NCBI RefSeq assembly: GCF_001891125.1
Contig: NZ_CP015247.1
Coordinates: forward strand, 266,501-330,500
Direction: 5' to 3'
Source: Leuconostoc suionicum
Lineage (GTDB): Bacteria > Bacillota > Bacilli > Lactobacillales > Lactobacillaceae
DNA length: 64,000 bases
The position numbers were made by a program, and so were the translations under genes. The notes under the pieces are model-generated. The model was not told the origin of the DNA. It saw nothing but the letters and a program-made list of their open reading frames with translations, and made no database searches. The stretch's first letter is position 1. Each line of letters opens with the position of its first letter. Positions 53,135 through 63,219 of the stretch are shown here, piece by piece.

Positions 53135-54370
53135 ATGTCAGAAAAGCGTTATGAATTTGCAACACGGGTAGCAGGATTGCTCCCAAATCCTTTGCGGGAA
53201 CAAGCCAAACATGTTCAAGAGGCTGATGATTATATTAAACTAACTTATGGTTATCCTAGCAATCAGGCTTTTCCTGTTGAAAAGTTGGCCAAAATTTCTG
53301 AAAAAGTTTATCGTGATCATGCATTTGACTTTATGCAGTATGGTGAAACCGAAGGAATTCCGAGGTTGCGAACACAAATTAAAGAAAGGTTAGCAAAATA
53401 CCAGTCCTTAGATGTTGAAAATAATGATGTTTTGATTACTTCTGGCTCGACGCAAGGAATGGATTTAGTTTTTAAAATATTTGTGAATGAAGGTGATATT
53501 GTTCTAACTGAAGAACAAACATTTGTTGGCGCAGTTAATGCGATTAAATCTTACGGGGGCACAGTGCAAGGGTTGCCGTTTGATTTCGCTGCTGAAAGTA
53601 TTGATACATCAGCCTTGAAAGCTACTCTTGAAGCGGACACAGAGCATAGGATTAAAGTGTTGTATCTAATCCCAACTTTTCAGAATCCGATTGGCACATC
53701 GATGCCACTTGAAAAGCGTCAAGAAGTATATGATATTTGTCAGGCACATGAAGTCATGATTTATGAGGATGATCCATACGGTGATTTGCTGTATGCAGAA
53801 AAAACAGCCATTCCAAAAATTAAATCATTTGATCAGACGGGTAATGTCATTTACGCAGGTTCTTTTTCAAAAATATTAGCGCCAGGATCGCGTTTGGGAT
53901 ACTTATTAGCACCAAAAGTCGTATTCGAAAAATTAGTTTTGATGAAACAAGTTGCCGATTCGTTTGCCAATTTATATTGGCAATATTTGGCCAGTCAGTT
54001 GATAGACGATTACGACTTTAATGAACACATTGATTACTTACGCCAGCTTTATAAGGAAAAGATGGATACAATGATTTCATCGTTGGCCCAGAAGTCTGAT
54101 GATAATATGGAATTTGTTGTACCAGATGGTGGTTATTTCATATCAGTTAAACTAAATGACGATATAGCAACTAAAGTCTTTTATGAAGAATTGGAACAGC
54201 GACATATCGGTGTCATTCCAGGCAATATTATGAGTGCAGCAGGTAGTGGATATGAGCAATACTTTAGATTGAACTTTACGTTGCCCACATTATCCGAAAT
54301 CAAAACTGGCATTGAAAGAATTTCTGAGGCAGCAGCGGCGGCAAAACAAACCAAGTCCCCAGTAATTTGA
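53135..54370 (+). CDS. class I/II PLP-dependent aminotransferase (2-aminoadipate/KAT II type)
   Basis: A 411-residue fold-type I aminotransferase. The cofactor lysine is in GSFSKILAPGSRLGY (about residue 250); YEDDPYGDLLY, PTFQNPIG and the C-terminal arginine in YFRLNFT are visible. The LysN/KAT II/aromatic aminotransferase group has broad specificity and often accepts aromatic amino acids, leucine, methionine or aminoadipate. AAAGGAGA precedes the ATG. Its neighbours suggest that it turns the imported amino acid into a 2-oxo acid. Confidence 0.9.
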   Translation: MSEKRYEFATRVAGLLPNPLREQAKHVQEADDYIKLTYGYPSNQAFPVEKLAKISEKVYRDHAFDFMQYGETEGIPRLRTQIKERLAKYQSLDVENNDVLITSGSTQGMDLVFKIFVNEGDIVLTEEQTFVGAVNAIKSYGGTVQGLPFDFAAESIDTSALKATLEADTEHRIKVLYLIPTFQNPIGTSMPLEKRQEVYDICQAHEVMIYEDDPYGDLLYAEKTAIPKIKSFDQTGNVIYAGSFSKILAPGSRLGYLLAPKVVFEKLVLMKQVADSFANLYWQYLASQLIDDYDFNEHIDYLRQLYKEKMDTMISSLAQKSDDNMEFVVPDGGYFISVKLNDDIATKVFYEELEQRHIGVIPGNIMSAAGSGYEQYFRLNFTLPTLSEIKTGIERISEAAAAAKQTKSPVI

Positions 54371-54381
54371 GAGACGAGCGT

Positions 54382-55353
54382 ATGAAAATACTATTTTTTA
54401 ACGTCTCAACTGTAGAAAAAAATATTATTGATGAATGGGCTGACGCACAACAGATTGCTGTTAAAACGCTACCTGTTTCGATTGACTACGATAACATTGA
54501 CTTAACTCGCGATTTTGATGCTGTTATTTTTTATCCAGGAAAATCTTTTCAAACTGACGAAAATTTATATTCTCGATTGGCAGAGAATGGTATGAAACAA
54601 ATTTCTGTCAAATCAACAGGTTATGATAATATTAATTTCGAATTTGCTGAAAAGTATCACCTGACAATAACTAATGTTCCTGATTATTCGCCAGAATCCG
54701 TATCGCATTTTACAGTGATGAGCGTGCTTATGTTGTTACGTAATTTACCGCGATATCTTGATAACCCAGAAACGACACAACGAAAAGAGTTTATGGGAAG
54801 AGAACTGACAGAAGTGACCGTGGGCATATATGGTGCTGGTCGATTGGGCAGTCTTGTGGCTAAAACGCTGAAATTCATGGGTGCACGGGTAATGATGAAT
54901 TCTCGTAGTCTTAAGCCAGAGTTAATTGAATCAGGCATAGAATTTGTGGATTTTAAACAGTTATTAGCCGAAAGCGATGTGTTAAGTATTCACGTGCCGC
55001 TAAATAAACAAACTTTTCATAAGTTTGATTTTGATAATCTTAGTTTAATGAAACAAAATGCCATATTAGTCAACACAGCACGAGGTGAAATAGTTGATAC
55101 TTCAGCATTGATAACGCACTTACAGCAAGGGAAATTTCAAGGTTTGGCACTTGACGCATTGGAAAATGAGGATACGAAAGGATTTGCAACAAATCCCTAT
55201 TACCAGTCACTTCATAAATTTGAGAATGTATTACTGACACCACACATTGCGTATTTTACGAAGGCAGCTGTTCGTGATATTGCAATAACCGCATTAGAAA
55301 ATGCACGTGATATCGTTATTGAAGGTAAATCAGAGAATACTGTTGTACAATAG
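54382..55353 (+). CDS. D-2-hydroxyacid dehydrogenase, D-lactate dehydrogenase/VanH type
   Basis: A 323-residue D-isomer-specific 2-hydroxyacid dehydrogenase. The catalytic residues are Arg234 (TARGE), Glu263 and His288 (TPHIAYF). KSTGYDNIN and NVPDYSP are typical of the D-LDH/VanH/HicDH branch. The nucleotide loop is GIYGAGRLGS. At the end of the second strand the NADH-selecting aspartate is replaced by Ser174 followed by Arg175, which favours NADPH. ATG 54382 has GAGACGAG upstream; a TTG five codons earlier overlaps the aminotransferase gene. Confidence 0.88.
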   Translation: MKILFFNVSTVEKNIIDEWADAQQIAVKTLPVSIDYDNIDLTRDFDAVIFYPGKSFQTDENLYSRLAENGMKQISVKSTGYDNINFEFAEKYHLTITNVPDYSPESVSHFTVMSVLMLLRNLPRYLDNPETTQRKEFMGRELTEVTVGIYGAGRLGSLVAKTLKFMGARVMMNSRSLKPELIESGIEFVDFKQLLAESDVLSIHVPLNKQTFHKFDFDNLSLMKQNAILVNTARGEIVDTSALITHLQQGKFQGLALDALENEDTKGFATNPYYQSLHKFENVLLTPHIAYFTKAAVRDIAITALENARDIVIEGKSENTVVQ

Positions 55354-55363
55354 GAGGTAAGCA

Positions 55364-56137
55364 ATGAGTTTTATTGAAATTAAAGATGTACACAAGTCCT
55401 TTTACCAAAATGAAATTTTAAAGGGTATTGATCTAACCCTGCATAAAGGTGAAGTTATTGTTATCTTGGGCCCATCAGGTTCTGGTAAAACAACTTTCTT
55501 ACGCTGTTTGAATACACTTGAAAAAGCAGACAAAGGACAGATTAAGATTGATGATGTGACAAAAGATTTTACAGTAAAAGATCGTCAAAATACACGAGAC
55601 CTAATTTTAAAGACAGCTATGGTATTTCAAGGGCATGCTTTATTCGGTAATATGACGGTATTGCAAAATGTTATTGAAGGTTTGATTCGTGTGAAAAAAA
55701 TGGATCGCGAAGCAGCCACAAAAATTGGGTTGTCAACTCTAGATAGAGTTGGGCTATCTGACCGAGCAAATTATTATCCTGTTCAACTCTCTGGTGGGCA
55801 ACAGCAGCGTGCAGGGATTGCTCGAGCAATGGCAATGCAGCCAGAACTATTATTGTTTGATGAACCGACTAGTGCTTTGGATCCTGAATTAGTAGGTGAA
55901 GTTTTATCCGCTATGAAAGAGTTGGCACAAGAAGGGCACACGATGATTGTCGTCACACATGAAATGCAATTTGCTTATGAAGTGGCAGATCGGGTATTGT
56001 ACATGGAAGGTGGCGTTGTGGTAGAGCAAGGCCCACCAGAAGAAATATTTAATGCACCAAAAGATAAGCGGACTCAACAATTTTTGGCACGATTATCGGG
56101 TAAAAATTTTGGAGATCCAGAATTGGTAAATTCATGA
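55364..56137 (+). CDS. amino acid ABC transporter ATPase, second copy
   Basis: A 257-residue ATPase with the same motifs as the copy at 52365: [38 protein letters not shown]. It has its own variation, [29 protein letters not shown] precedes the ATG. It overlaps the MFS gene by 4 bases. Two ATPases with two permeases and one binding protein suggest either a heteromeric transporter or alternative energising subunits. Confidence 0.92.
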   Translation: MSFIEIKDVHKSFYQNEILKGIDLTLHKGEVIVILGPSGSGKTTFLRCLNTLEKADKGQIKIDDVTKDFTVKDRQNTRDLILKTAMVFQGHALFGNMTVLQNVIEGLIRVKKMDREAATKIGLSTLDRVGLSDRANYYPVQLSGGQQQRAGIARAMAMQPELLLFDEPTSALDPELVGEVLSAMKELAQEGHTMIVVTHEMQFAYEVADRVLYMEGGVVVEQGPPEEIFNAPKDKRTQQFLARLSGKNFGDPELVNS

Positions 56138-57369
56138 TGCAGAATAATCAACAAAGTTTGGACAAAATAAAAGGCGCAGTCGGTACTCAAAGCAGAGATA
56201 CTGATCAGCGTCTTTTTACCAAGGATTTTATCATTCTAATGATGATTAACTTCTTGGTTATGACAGCAGTCACTACCCAAATGGGTACGTTGCCACTTTA
56301 TGTAACGCATCTAGGTGGTAATTCGATTATGTCGGGATTAGTTGTCGGCATTTGGGGATTGGCTGCTCTTTGTGCGCGAATTCCAGTTGGCAAGTTACTG
56401 GACACATACGGTCGAAAAAAATTAATTTTTATTGGTTTAGCAATTTTGATGGCTGATTTCTCTATGTTGATTTTTTATAGTACAATTGTTAGTTTAATTG
56501 TTTTAAGAGCGTTACAAGGAATTGGTAATGGCACTCAATCTACGTCGGTTGCAACTATGGTAGCTGATAAGTTACCGAAGCAAAAGTTATCAATTGGTTT
56601 GGGGTATTTTAGTATATCGCAAACTTTACCGGCCGCCATTGGTCCTGCAATAGGGCTAGTTGTTGTTGAAAATTTTGGTTTTCAATCACTTTTCTATTTT
56701 AGTTTGTCATTGATTTGTATAGCTTTTGTTTTATCATTTTTCGTTAAGGACAACTATACTCATGTTGAAAAAGCTAAGCATGTAGCAGATGAGAATACAG
56801 GCTTTCTTGATTTAATTCGTCTAAGAAGTGTGTGGGTGCCAAGCCTAATTGTTTTTGTGGTTTGTTTTGCGAATGCTGCTGTTACAGCGTTCTTAGTCCA
56901 ATTTGGTGAGCAAAAAAATTTATCAGCGACGATTGTTGGGTTTAGCTTTACTATGCAGGCGATTATTGGTGCTTTAGTTCGTGTTTGGTTTGCAAAGTTA
57001 TATCTATACTTTAGATCTTATGTGTTAGTAATAGCCGGTATATTAATGATTGCCTCAGCCTACTTTATGATTGCTTTTGGTGCAACAGTGGAATGGTTAG
57101 TTTTGGCTGGTGCCTTGAATGGATTTGGATTTGCGTTGCTTATTCCGTTGATGAATGCAGTGGTTTTGAAGAATGTTTCCTCAGCACAACGCGGTCGGGC
57201 TACAGCAATTTTTTCCTCTGGTACGGATGTCGCCTATGGCTTAGGGGCCTTTATGTGGGGGGTAGTTGCCAATTTCATCGGTTTTTTTGGAATGTATTGT
57301 CTCACGGCCACAATGGTTATTGCAACTTTGTTGTTAGTAATCGCCCATAATCGTTTGTTAAATGAATAA
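56134..57369 (+). CDS. MFS transporter
   Basis: A 411-residue, 12-helix major facilitator protein. The motif between helices 2 and 3 is [14 protein letters not shown], and DHA-type features such as [12 protein letters not shown] occur in helix 4. It overlaps the second ATPase gene by four bases. As last gene of the operon it is the best candidate to export the hydroxy acid produced by the preceding enzymes, an inference from position only. Confidence 0.88.
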   Translation: MMQNNQQSLDKIKGAVGTQSRDTDQRLFTKDFIILMMINFLVMTAVTTQMGTLPLYVTHLGGNSIMSGLVVGIWGLAALCARIPVGKLLDTYGRKKLIFIGLAILMADFSMLIFYSTIVSLIVLRALQGIGNGTQSTSVATMVADKLPKQKLSIGLGYFSISQTLPAAIGPAIGLVVVENFGFQSLFYFSLSLICIAFVLSFFVKDNYTHVEKAKHVADENTGFLDLIRLRSVWVPSLIVFVVCFANAAVTAFLVQFGEQKNLSATIVGFSFTMQAIIGALVRVWFAKLYLYFRSYVLVIAGILMIASAYFMIAFGATVEWLVLAGALNGFGFALLIPLMNAVVLKNVSSAQRGRATAIFSSGTDVAYGLGAFMWGVVANFIGFFGMYCLTATMVIATLLLVIAHNRLLNE

Positions 57370-57411
57370 AAAGAGAAGAGGGGGGTACCATGTTCCGAGG
57401 TGTTGTTTAAG

Positions 57412-57441
57412 TTGACAGTGTTCGGATTTTTCACGTACAAT
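57412..57441 (+). promoter_or_regulatory. tgt promoter
   Basis: TTGACA (57412-57417), 18 bases, TACAAT (57436-57441). A leader hairpin, AAATTACCA-TTTTCG-TGGTAATTT (57453-57476), follows. No terminator is seen between the MFS gene and this promoter. Confidence 0.75.
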
Positions 57442-57519
57442 AGTAAAGTATCAAATTACCATTTTCGTGGTAATTTCAACATGAAATGGTCGATACGTTG
57501 CTAGAAATGGAGAAGAAAC

Positions 57520-58740
57520 ATGGCAAATGAAAAACATCCTGCAGTATGGTATGAACACCTTCATACTGAAAAGTATACAGGTGCTCGACGAGGTCGTATT
57601 CACACGCCACACGGTACGTTTGAAACACCGATGTTTATGCCTGTTGGCACACAAGGTGCAGTGAAGGGTGTGGGCACGCGTGAATTAAAAGACATTGGCT
57701 CACAATTCATTTTAAGCAATACATACCATCTATGGGTGCGTCCAGGAGATGAATTAATTGCTGAAGCAGGCGGTTTACATAAATATATGGGCTGGGATCA
57801 GGCTATCTTGACTGATTCTGGTGGATTTCAAGTTTTTTCATTGTCTGATGCACGTAAATTAAAAGAAGAAGGCGTCACTTTCCAGAACCATGTTAATGGT
57901 GACAGAATGTTCCTATCACCTGAAGTAGCCATGCGGATTCAAAACAACCTTGGATCTGATGTTATGATGCAATTAGACGAAGCCATTCCTTATTTTGAAA
58001 CTTATGATTATATCAAGAATTCAATGCAACGTTCGCTGCGGTGGGCTGAGCGAGCTAAAGTAGCACATAAGAAGACGGATACACAAGCTTTATTTGGTAT
58101 TGTTCAAGGAGCAGGTTTTAAAGCTTTACGAACTGAATCGGCCAATAACTTAGTAGATATGGATTTACCCGGATACGCAGTTGGCGGTTTATCAGTGGGT
58201 GAATCTAAGGCTGAAATGAATCGTGTTCTGGACTTCACCATGCCACTGTTACCAGAAGATAAGCCACGTTACTTGATGGGCGTGGCAGCACCTGATTCAT
58301 TAATAGACGGTGTTATGCGCGGTGTTGATATGTTTGATTGTGTGTTGCCAACTAGAATAGGACGCAAGGGAACGTTGATGACACGTTATGGTCGTGTTGT
58401 CATCCGAAATTCAAAATATAAGAATGACTTCACGCCATTAGATCCTGATTTGAGTTATTACTCACCAAACCCTATTCGTAAGGAACAATTTGGCAATTTA
58501 GCACAATACGATATACCAGGCTATAATCCTTTTAAAACATTAACTCGTTCTTATTTGCATCACCTATTTAATGCAAATGAATTATTAGGTGCGCAATTAG
58601 CCTCGGAACATAATTTACGTTTCTTGTTACAATTCATGGAAGATATGCGTACTGCTATTGAAAACGATGAACTATTGGCTTTCCGTGAAACTGTTATGGA
58701 AGAATATGGATATAATAAGCCTAATGCACGATTATTCTAA
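57520..58740 (+). CDS. tgt: tRNA-guanine transglycosylase lacking the zinc cysteines
   Basis: A 406-residue Tgt, which swaps guanine 34 for preQ1 in GUN-anticodon tRNAs on the way to queuosine. The base-binding Asp99 ([10 protein letters not shown]) and nucleophile Asp273 (FDCVLPTR) are intact, as are GIVQGAG and [10 protein letters not shown]. The C-terminal zinc site, normally CxCxxC and a later His, is missing: the aligned stretch is LSYYSP (311-316), followed by about 20 extra residues before SYLHHLF. Only one cysteine (274) exists in the protein. Confidence 0.93.
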   Translation: MANEKHPAVWYEHLHTEKYTGARRGRIHTPHGTFETPMFMPVGTQGAVKGVGTRELKDIGSQFILSNTYHLWVRPGDELIAEAGGLHKYMGWDQAILTDSGGFQVFSLSDARKLKEEGVTFQNHVNGDRMFLSPEVAMRIQNNLGSDVMMQLDEAIPYFETYDYIKNSMQRSLRWAERAKVAHKKTDTQALFGIVQGAGFKALRTESANNLVDMDLPGYAVGGLSVGESKAEMNRVLDFTMPLLPEDKPRYLMGVAAPDSLIDGVMRGVDMFDCVLPTRIGRKGTLMTRYGRVVIRNSKYKNDFTPLDPDLSYYSPNPIRKEQFGNLAQYDIPGYNPFKTLTRSYLHHLFNANELLGAQLASEHNLRFLLQFMEDMRTAIENDELLAFRETVMEEYGYNKPNARLF

Positions 58741-58831
58741 GTTTGGTATAATAGTAGTATTAGCAAAATGAGTAAAAGTTACCGTGAAATGGAACACGTA
58801 GCTAAACTCGCTTAGGAAAGTAGGAGTTAGA

Positions 58832-59194
58832 ATGTCGTTGAATTTGATTTTGCCATTAGTAATTATTGTGGCAATGTTCTGGTTTATGTCACGTCAGCAA
58901 AAGAAGCAACGTGAACAACAACAAAATATGCAAAAAAGTTTGCAAAAAGGTAGCAAAGTTGTTACCATTGGTGGTTTGCACGCAGTTGTTGATAGCGTGG
59001 ATAACGCTGCAAAGACTGTTGATTTAGATGCTGAAGGTGTTATTTTAACATATGAATTATCAGCCATTCGTTCTATCAGCAATCCAGTAGATACTGAAAA
59101 GCCAACTGTGGCTGATATTACACCTGCTGATAAGGTTGAAGAAACAAGTGAAAAAATTACTGACGATGCTGAAAAACCAGCAGATGACAAGTAA
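58832..59194 (+). CDS. yajC: preprotein translocase accessory subunit YajC
   Basis: A 120-residue YajC that associates with SecDF-YidC and the Sec translocon. The N-terminal helix (about 3-19) is followed by the family motif SRQQKKQREQQQNMQKSL and the compact domain KGSKVVTIGGLHAVV. The acidic C-terminal tail is variable in the family. TAGGAG precedes the ATG. The tgt-yajC order is widespread in bacteria. Confidence 0.94.
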   Translation: MSLNLILPLVIIVAMFWFMSRQQKKQREQQQNMQKSLQKGSKVVTIGGLHAVVDSVDNAAKTVDLDAEGVILTYELSAIRSISNPVDTEKPTVADITPADKVEETSEKITDDAEKPADDK

Positions 59195-59210
59195 TATATA
59201 GTGGCAGTAT

Positions 59211-59240
59211 AATAAAAGGAAGCGTAAGCTTCCTTTTATT
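59211..59240 (+). terminator. yajC terminator
   Basis: AATAAAAGGAAGC-GTAA-GCTTCCTTTTATT is a perfect hairpin, 16 bases after the stop. Confidence 0.9.
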
Positions 59241-59251
59241 ATGGAGAAAAT

Positions 59252-59986
59252 ATGAAAACAGTCACAAAAGTTATGTCGGATGGTACAAAAATTGTATATG
59301 ACGAATATGGTAATGATCAGTTGAGGACTGTTTTTTTATTACATGGTAATGGTAGCTCTGCCCGTTATTTTAAACGTCAATTACCCAGTTATACAGCATA
59401 CTTTCACGTTATTGCGATAGATTCTCGAGGACACGGTCGCTCCACCAATACTAAAAAAACTATTGATATGGCAGATGTTATTTGCGATATCGATGAATTG
59501 AGACGAGACCTGTCTATCGATAAAATAAGCATAGTTGGTTATAGTGATGGCGCTAATATTGCATTGAAATATGCAGTTGAAAAGCAGAATCATGTTTCTA
59601 GGATGGTTTTGAACGCACCTAATGTAACATCAGATGGTGTCTATCGTATTTTATGGTGGGGAGATGCTATTGCACGATTTGGAACTGAATTATTTGCACC
59701 AATTAGTCAGAAAGCCCGTCGCCGTCATATACAGCTACATGTCATGAGTGAACCATTGAATATTACACAGGCACAATTAAAGGTGTTAACAATACCGATA
59801 TTATTTGTTATTGGGCAATTTGATATCGTTAAACGGCAACACATTGAAAGTATTTCCAAAATTATGCCGGCTGCCAAAGTTATGATTCTGCGTGGGCACG
59901 GGCACTTCGTAACATACACAAATCCGCGGAAGTTTGCACAATTGATTACACCGTTTTTACTTGGGGGAAAGCATGAAGGGCATTAA
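59252..59986 (+). CDS. alpha/beta hydrolase, 244 aa
   Basis: A 244-residue alpha/beta hydrolase of the Abhydrolase_1 type. The oxyanion region is LLHGNGSSARYF, the nucleophile Ser is in VGYSDGANIAL, the acid in GQFDIVK and the histidine in GHGHFV. It is cytoplasmic by prediction, and the substrate is unknown. GGAGAAAAT precedes the ATG. It overlaps mprF by 14 bases, so the two are co-expressed and a lipid-related role is conceivable. Confidence 0.88.
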   Translation: MKTVTKVMSDGTKIVYDEYGNDQLRTVFLLHGNGSSARYFKRQLPSYTAYFHVIAIDSRGHGRSTNTKKTIDMADVICDIDELRRDLSIDKISIVGYSDGANIALKYAVEKQNHVSRMVLNAPNVTSDGVYRILWWGDAIARFGTELFAPISQKARRRHIQLHVMSEPLNITQAQLKVLTIPILFVIGQFDIVKRQHIESISKIMPAAKVMILRGHGHFVTYTNPRKFAQLITPFLLGGKHEGH

Positions 59987-62507
59987 TCACGTTTTATCAA
60001 AGTTAATTATATTAGTTATTACATTGGTGCTGATTACTCAGTTATTCATTATGACGAGAGAAATCACGTGGCATGCAATGTTGTCGACAATGAATGATAT
60101 TGCTTGGTGGCAAATGGTGTTGCTACTTCTAGCTGGATTTTTGGTGATCATGCCAACGTTATTTAATGATCTTATTTTGCGCGAATGGCAAGGCTACAAA
60201 CTAACTACGAGTGAAATGTTGCAGCGTGCGTGGTTAGTTAATGTTTTTAATTTAAATGCTGGTTTTATTGGTATTTTAAGTGTATTTTTACGACGTATTT
60301 TTTATAATGATCAACCAAAACAAAAGCCGATTAAGCCCTATATACAAATGTATATACTTGGTCAAAGTGGTTTACTCTTCGCAACTATCGTTGCTTTTGT
60401 CATTTTAATATTAGATGCCAATAAACAGTTAACTGAACAATTAGTGTGGCTAGCCCTGTTTATTTTAGTGGCTATCATAGGGATAATTATTTCCTTTAGT
60501 AAACGGATAAATATTTGGCAAGGGTTGAACAGCACAGTTGTTACACGTTTTATAATTAACTCAATTATTACGCTGTTCGCTCAAGTGGGGTTGTTTATAT
60601 TAATAGGTCGTGTTATTGACATTGATATTGGTACTTCGGAAATCATACTTAGTTTTGTTATTTCTAGTGCAATTGCTCTGATTACCATGACACCCGGAAC
60701 TTGGGGTTCGTTTGACGTTGCGATTATTATTATGTTGTCGTTTTTTGATGTAACTCGTGTGGATAGTTTTATTTGGCTCATATTATATCGTGTTAGTTAT
60801 AATTTGTTTCCTTTATTGAGTGCTGTAGCTCTTTTGTTTTTACGTATTTCTAAACGAATTAATGCTAGTTTTCGAGGTGTGCCACATTATGTTGCCCAAT
60901 CAGTTGTTCACCAATTTTTGATTATTATACTCTACTTATCTGGTATGTTGCTTGTCTTAGCAGGGACGATGCCCAAGGTTGCAGAAAAAATATTTGTTTT
61001 TAATCATCTACGCTCCTGGCCTATCACATATACTTTAATCAATCAATTACCCAATATTTTATTTGGTTTTTTGATCTTAATTAGTGCGCGTGGCATTGCT
61101 AATCGTGTACAACGTGCTTATGGGGCGACTATTGTTGTCTTATTGTTAGTAGCTACATATGTATTTTTCTTTTATCAGTATCTGGCACCGTTGTTTTTTA
61201 TAGCCGCTATTTTGATAGCGGTGTTATTTAGTAAAAAGTCTCTGTATAGAAAGCAATTTATTCACTCTTGGGAAGAGCAGGCTGTGGATTTTCTGATTTG
61301 GGCGACGCTAATTATTAGTTATTTAGCTTTGGGCGTGGTCAATTTACCTCCAATTCATCGCCATTTTCATCATGTTGGTAACATGCCATCCATGCATTGG
61401 TGGTATGTAGGTCTTATTATTATCACTGTTGTCTCTATTTCTGGTTTAGCTTTGTCTAAATTTTTGCATTCACAGCAGATTCCGCTTGGTGTGGGATTAG
61501 ATGAAGCAAGAGTGAACAAAGTTCTAACTATTGGTGATAATCACTACACTAATCTCATTTTTTTGGGTGATAAAAGACTATATTTTTATCAAACTGACGA
61601 TGAAGATGTTGTAGGTATTCAGTTTCGAATTATTAACAACAAGGCAATGGTTATGGGGGATCCTTTTGGGGACGAAAAGTACTTTGCTGCCGCGATGGAG
61701 CAATTTGTAAACGAAGCGGATGTACTTGGTTATATGCCAGTTTTTTATGAAATTAGCGAAAACATTGCTATGATGGCCCATGAATTTGGTTATGATTTTT
61801 TCAAACTTGGTGAGGAAGCATTGGTTATTCTTGATGATTTTTCGACTGCTGGTAAAAAAATGCAGAACATTCGTTCAGAAATGAATCAAGCAACGCGTGC
61901 TGGTTTCAAATTCAGGGTATTAGAACCACCATTTAATCATGACGTGTTGCAGCAAATGCAACTAATTAGTGATGAATGGCTTGCTGGACGTGAAGAAAAA
62001 GGATACTCACTAGGATTCTTTGATGAAAATTATTTGCAGCGTAGTCCAATAGCCGTACTTGAAAAAGAAGGGCAAATTGAAGCGTTTGCAACGTTAGTGA
62101 CTTCATATACAGAACAACAAATGTCAGTTGACTTAATGAGATTCACGCATGCTGCACCGAATGGTGTCATGGATGTTTTATTCGTCAACGTATTTGATTA
62201 TGCTAAACAACGGCATTTTAAAATATTTAATTTAGGTATGTCACCTTTGGCTAATGTTGGCCAGCATCGTCAAAGTTTTGGACGTGAGCGCTTGGCTAAT
62301 TTAGTCTATCAATTTGGCTCAAAGGTTTATTCTTTTGAAGGATTGCATCATTATAAAAATAAATTTACCAAAGTTTGGCAACCTATGTACATTGGCTACT
62401 CAAGGAAAAGCAGCATTATTGCCGTTATGTTTGGATTGCTGAAAATAGACAACAAAGGAGTGAAACATGCACCAAAAAGCGATATGAGATATACTAGAAG
62501 CAATTAA
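59973..62507 (+). CDS. mprF: MprF-type aminoacyl-phosphatidylglycerol synthase/flippase
   Basis: An 844-residue protein. The N-terminal part (about 1-520) has roughly 14 membrane helices and acts as flippase in relatives; MTPGTWGSFDVAII is a typical stretch. The cytosolic C-terminal domain (about 530-830) transfers an amino acid, usually lysine, from tRNA to phosphatidylglycerol. GDPFGD, RSEMNQATRAGFKF, SDEWLAGREEKGYSLGFF and LGMSPLANVG are recognisable. The product lowers membrane charge and gives resistance to cationic peptides. ATG 59973 is chosen over the upstream TTG because GGGGGA then forms the ribosome binding site. Confidence 0.94.
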   Translation: MKGINHVLSKLIILVITLVLITQLFIMTREITWHAMLSTMNDIAWWQMVLLLLAGFLVIMPTLFNDLILREWQGYKLTTSEMLQRAWLVNVFNLNAGFIGILSVFLRRIFYNDQPKQKPIKPYIQMYILGQSGLLFATIVAFVILILDANKQLTEQLVWLALFILVAIIGIIISFSKRINIWQGLNSTVVTRFIINSIITLFAQVGLFILIGRVIDIDIGTSEIILSFVISSAIALITMTPGTWGSFDVAIIIMLSFFDVTRVDSFIWLILYRVSYNLFPLLSAVALLFLRISKRINASFRGVPHYVAQSVVHQFLIIILYLSGMLLVLAGTMPKVAEKIFVFNHLRSWPITYTLINQLPNILFGFLILISARGIANRVQRAYGATIVVLLLVATYVFFFYQYLAPLFFIAAILIAVLFSKKSLYRKQFIHSWEEQAVDFLIWATLIISYLALGVVNLPPIHRHFHHVGNMPSMHWWYVGLIIITVVSISGLALSKFLHSQQIPLGVGLDEARVNKVLTIGDNHYTNLIFLGDKRLYFYQTDDEDVVGIQFRIINNKAMVMGDPFGDEKYFAAAMEQFVNEADVLGYMPVFYEISENIAMMAHEFGYDFFKLGEEALVILDDFSTAGKKMQNIRSEMNQATRAGFKFRVLEPPFNHDVLQQMQLISDEWLAGREEKGYSLGFFDENYLQRSPIAVLEKEGQIEAFATLVTSYTEQQMSVDLMRFTHAAPNGVMDVLFVNVFDYAKQRHFKIFNLGMSPLANVGQHRQSFGRERLANLVYQFGSKVYSFEGLHHYKNKFTKVWQPMYIGYSRKSSIIAVMFGLLKIDNKGVKHAPKSDMRYTRSN

Positions 62508-62564
62508 AATAGGAGGAAAAACATTTAGAATTGCGTTACAATTTGCTAAATGTTCTGATAGTTA

Positions 62565-63218
62565 ATGGCAATGCATCAATATTTCATGGGAATGAGTCAG
62601 CTTGAACTCATTAACCGAGCTCCAGGATTTTTTAAATACCAGCCCCACAATGTAGCGGCACACTCATGGAAAGTAACTCAAATTGCTCAGTTTTTAGCTG
62701 ATGTTGAAGAACAAAATGGTGCTCAAATTAATTGGAAATCAGTTTATGAAAAAGCTTTAAATCACGATTATACAGAAAGATTTATCGGTGACATTAAAAC
62801 GCCAGTGAAATATGCGACGTCGACATTACGTTCAATGTTAGCTGATGTTGAAGAATCAATGACTGAAAACTTTATTAAAACAGAAATTCCTGAACAATTT
62901 CAAGCCGCGTATACACGGCGTCTAGGGGAAGGAAAAGATGATACGATTGAAGGCAAAATTTTATCCATTTCTGATAAAATTGATCTTCTCTATGAAGCAT
63001 ACGGTGAATTAGAAAAGTTTAACCCTGAACCCGTTTTTGTAAATATTTTTCAAAGTAGTTTGGAAGCACTCGCCGAATTCAAAGATATGGCCAGTGTGAA
63101 GTATTTGGCAAAAGAAATATTACCGGAAGTTTTTAAAGAAGACTTCATTCATAAGGATTTATTGTTTGATTTAGCTAAAAGTTTGTTACCTGATTTTGCC
63201 GAGGTGGTTAATAATTAA
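62565..63218 (+). CDS. HD-domain phosphohydrolase, YfbR-like
   Basis: A 217-residue HD-superfamily protein resembling 5'-deoxynucleotidase YfbR. Metal ligands are His in PHNVAAHSWKV and the HD pair in ALNHDYTERFIGD; a late Asp lies in ISDKIDLLYEA. It should hydrolyse deoxynucleoside monophosphates or related compounds. ATG 62565 has no clear ribosome binding site; AGGAGG is 50 bases upstream. A second ATG two codons later is equally possible. Confidence 0.82.
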   Translation: MAMHQYFMGMSQLELINRAPGFFKYQPHNVAAHSWKVTQIAQFLADVEEQNGAQINWKSVYEKALNHDYTERFIGDIKTPVKYATSTLRSMLADVEESMTENFIKTEIPEQFQAAYTRRLGEGKDDTIEGKILSISDKIDLLYEAYGELEKFNPEPVFVNIFQSSLEALAEFKDMASVKYLAKEILPEVFKEDFIHKDLLFDLAKSLLPDFAEVVNN

Positions 63219-63219
63219 T

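Noticed and set aside
57370-57520. preQ1 riboswitch upstream of tgt
   Set aside because: The simple hairpin at 57453-57476 lacks the C-rich loop and pseudoknot tail expected of preQ1 aptamers.
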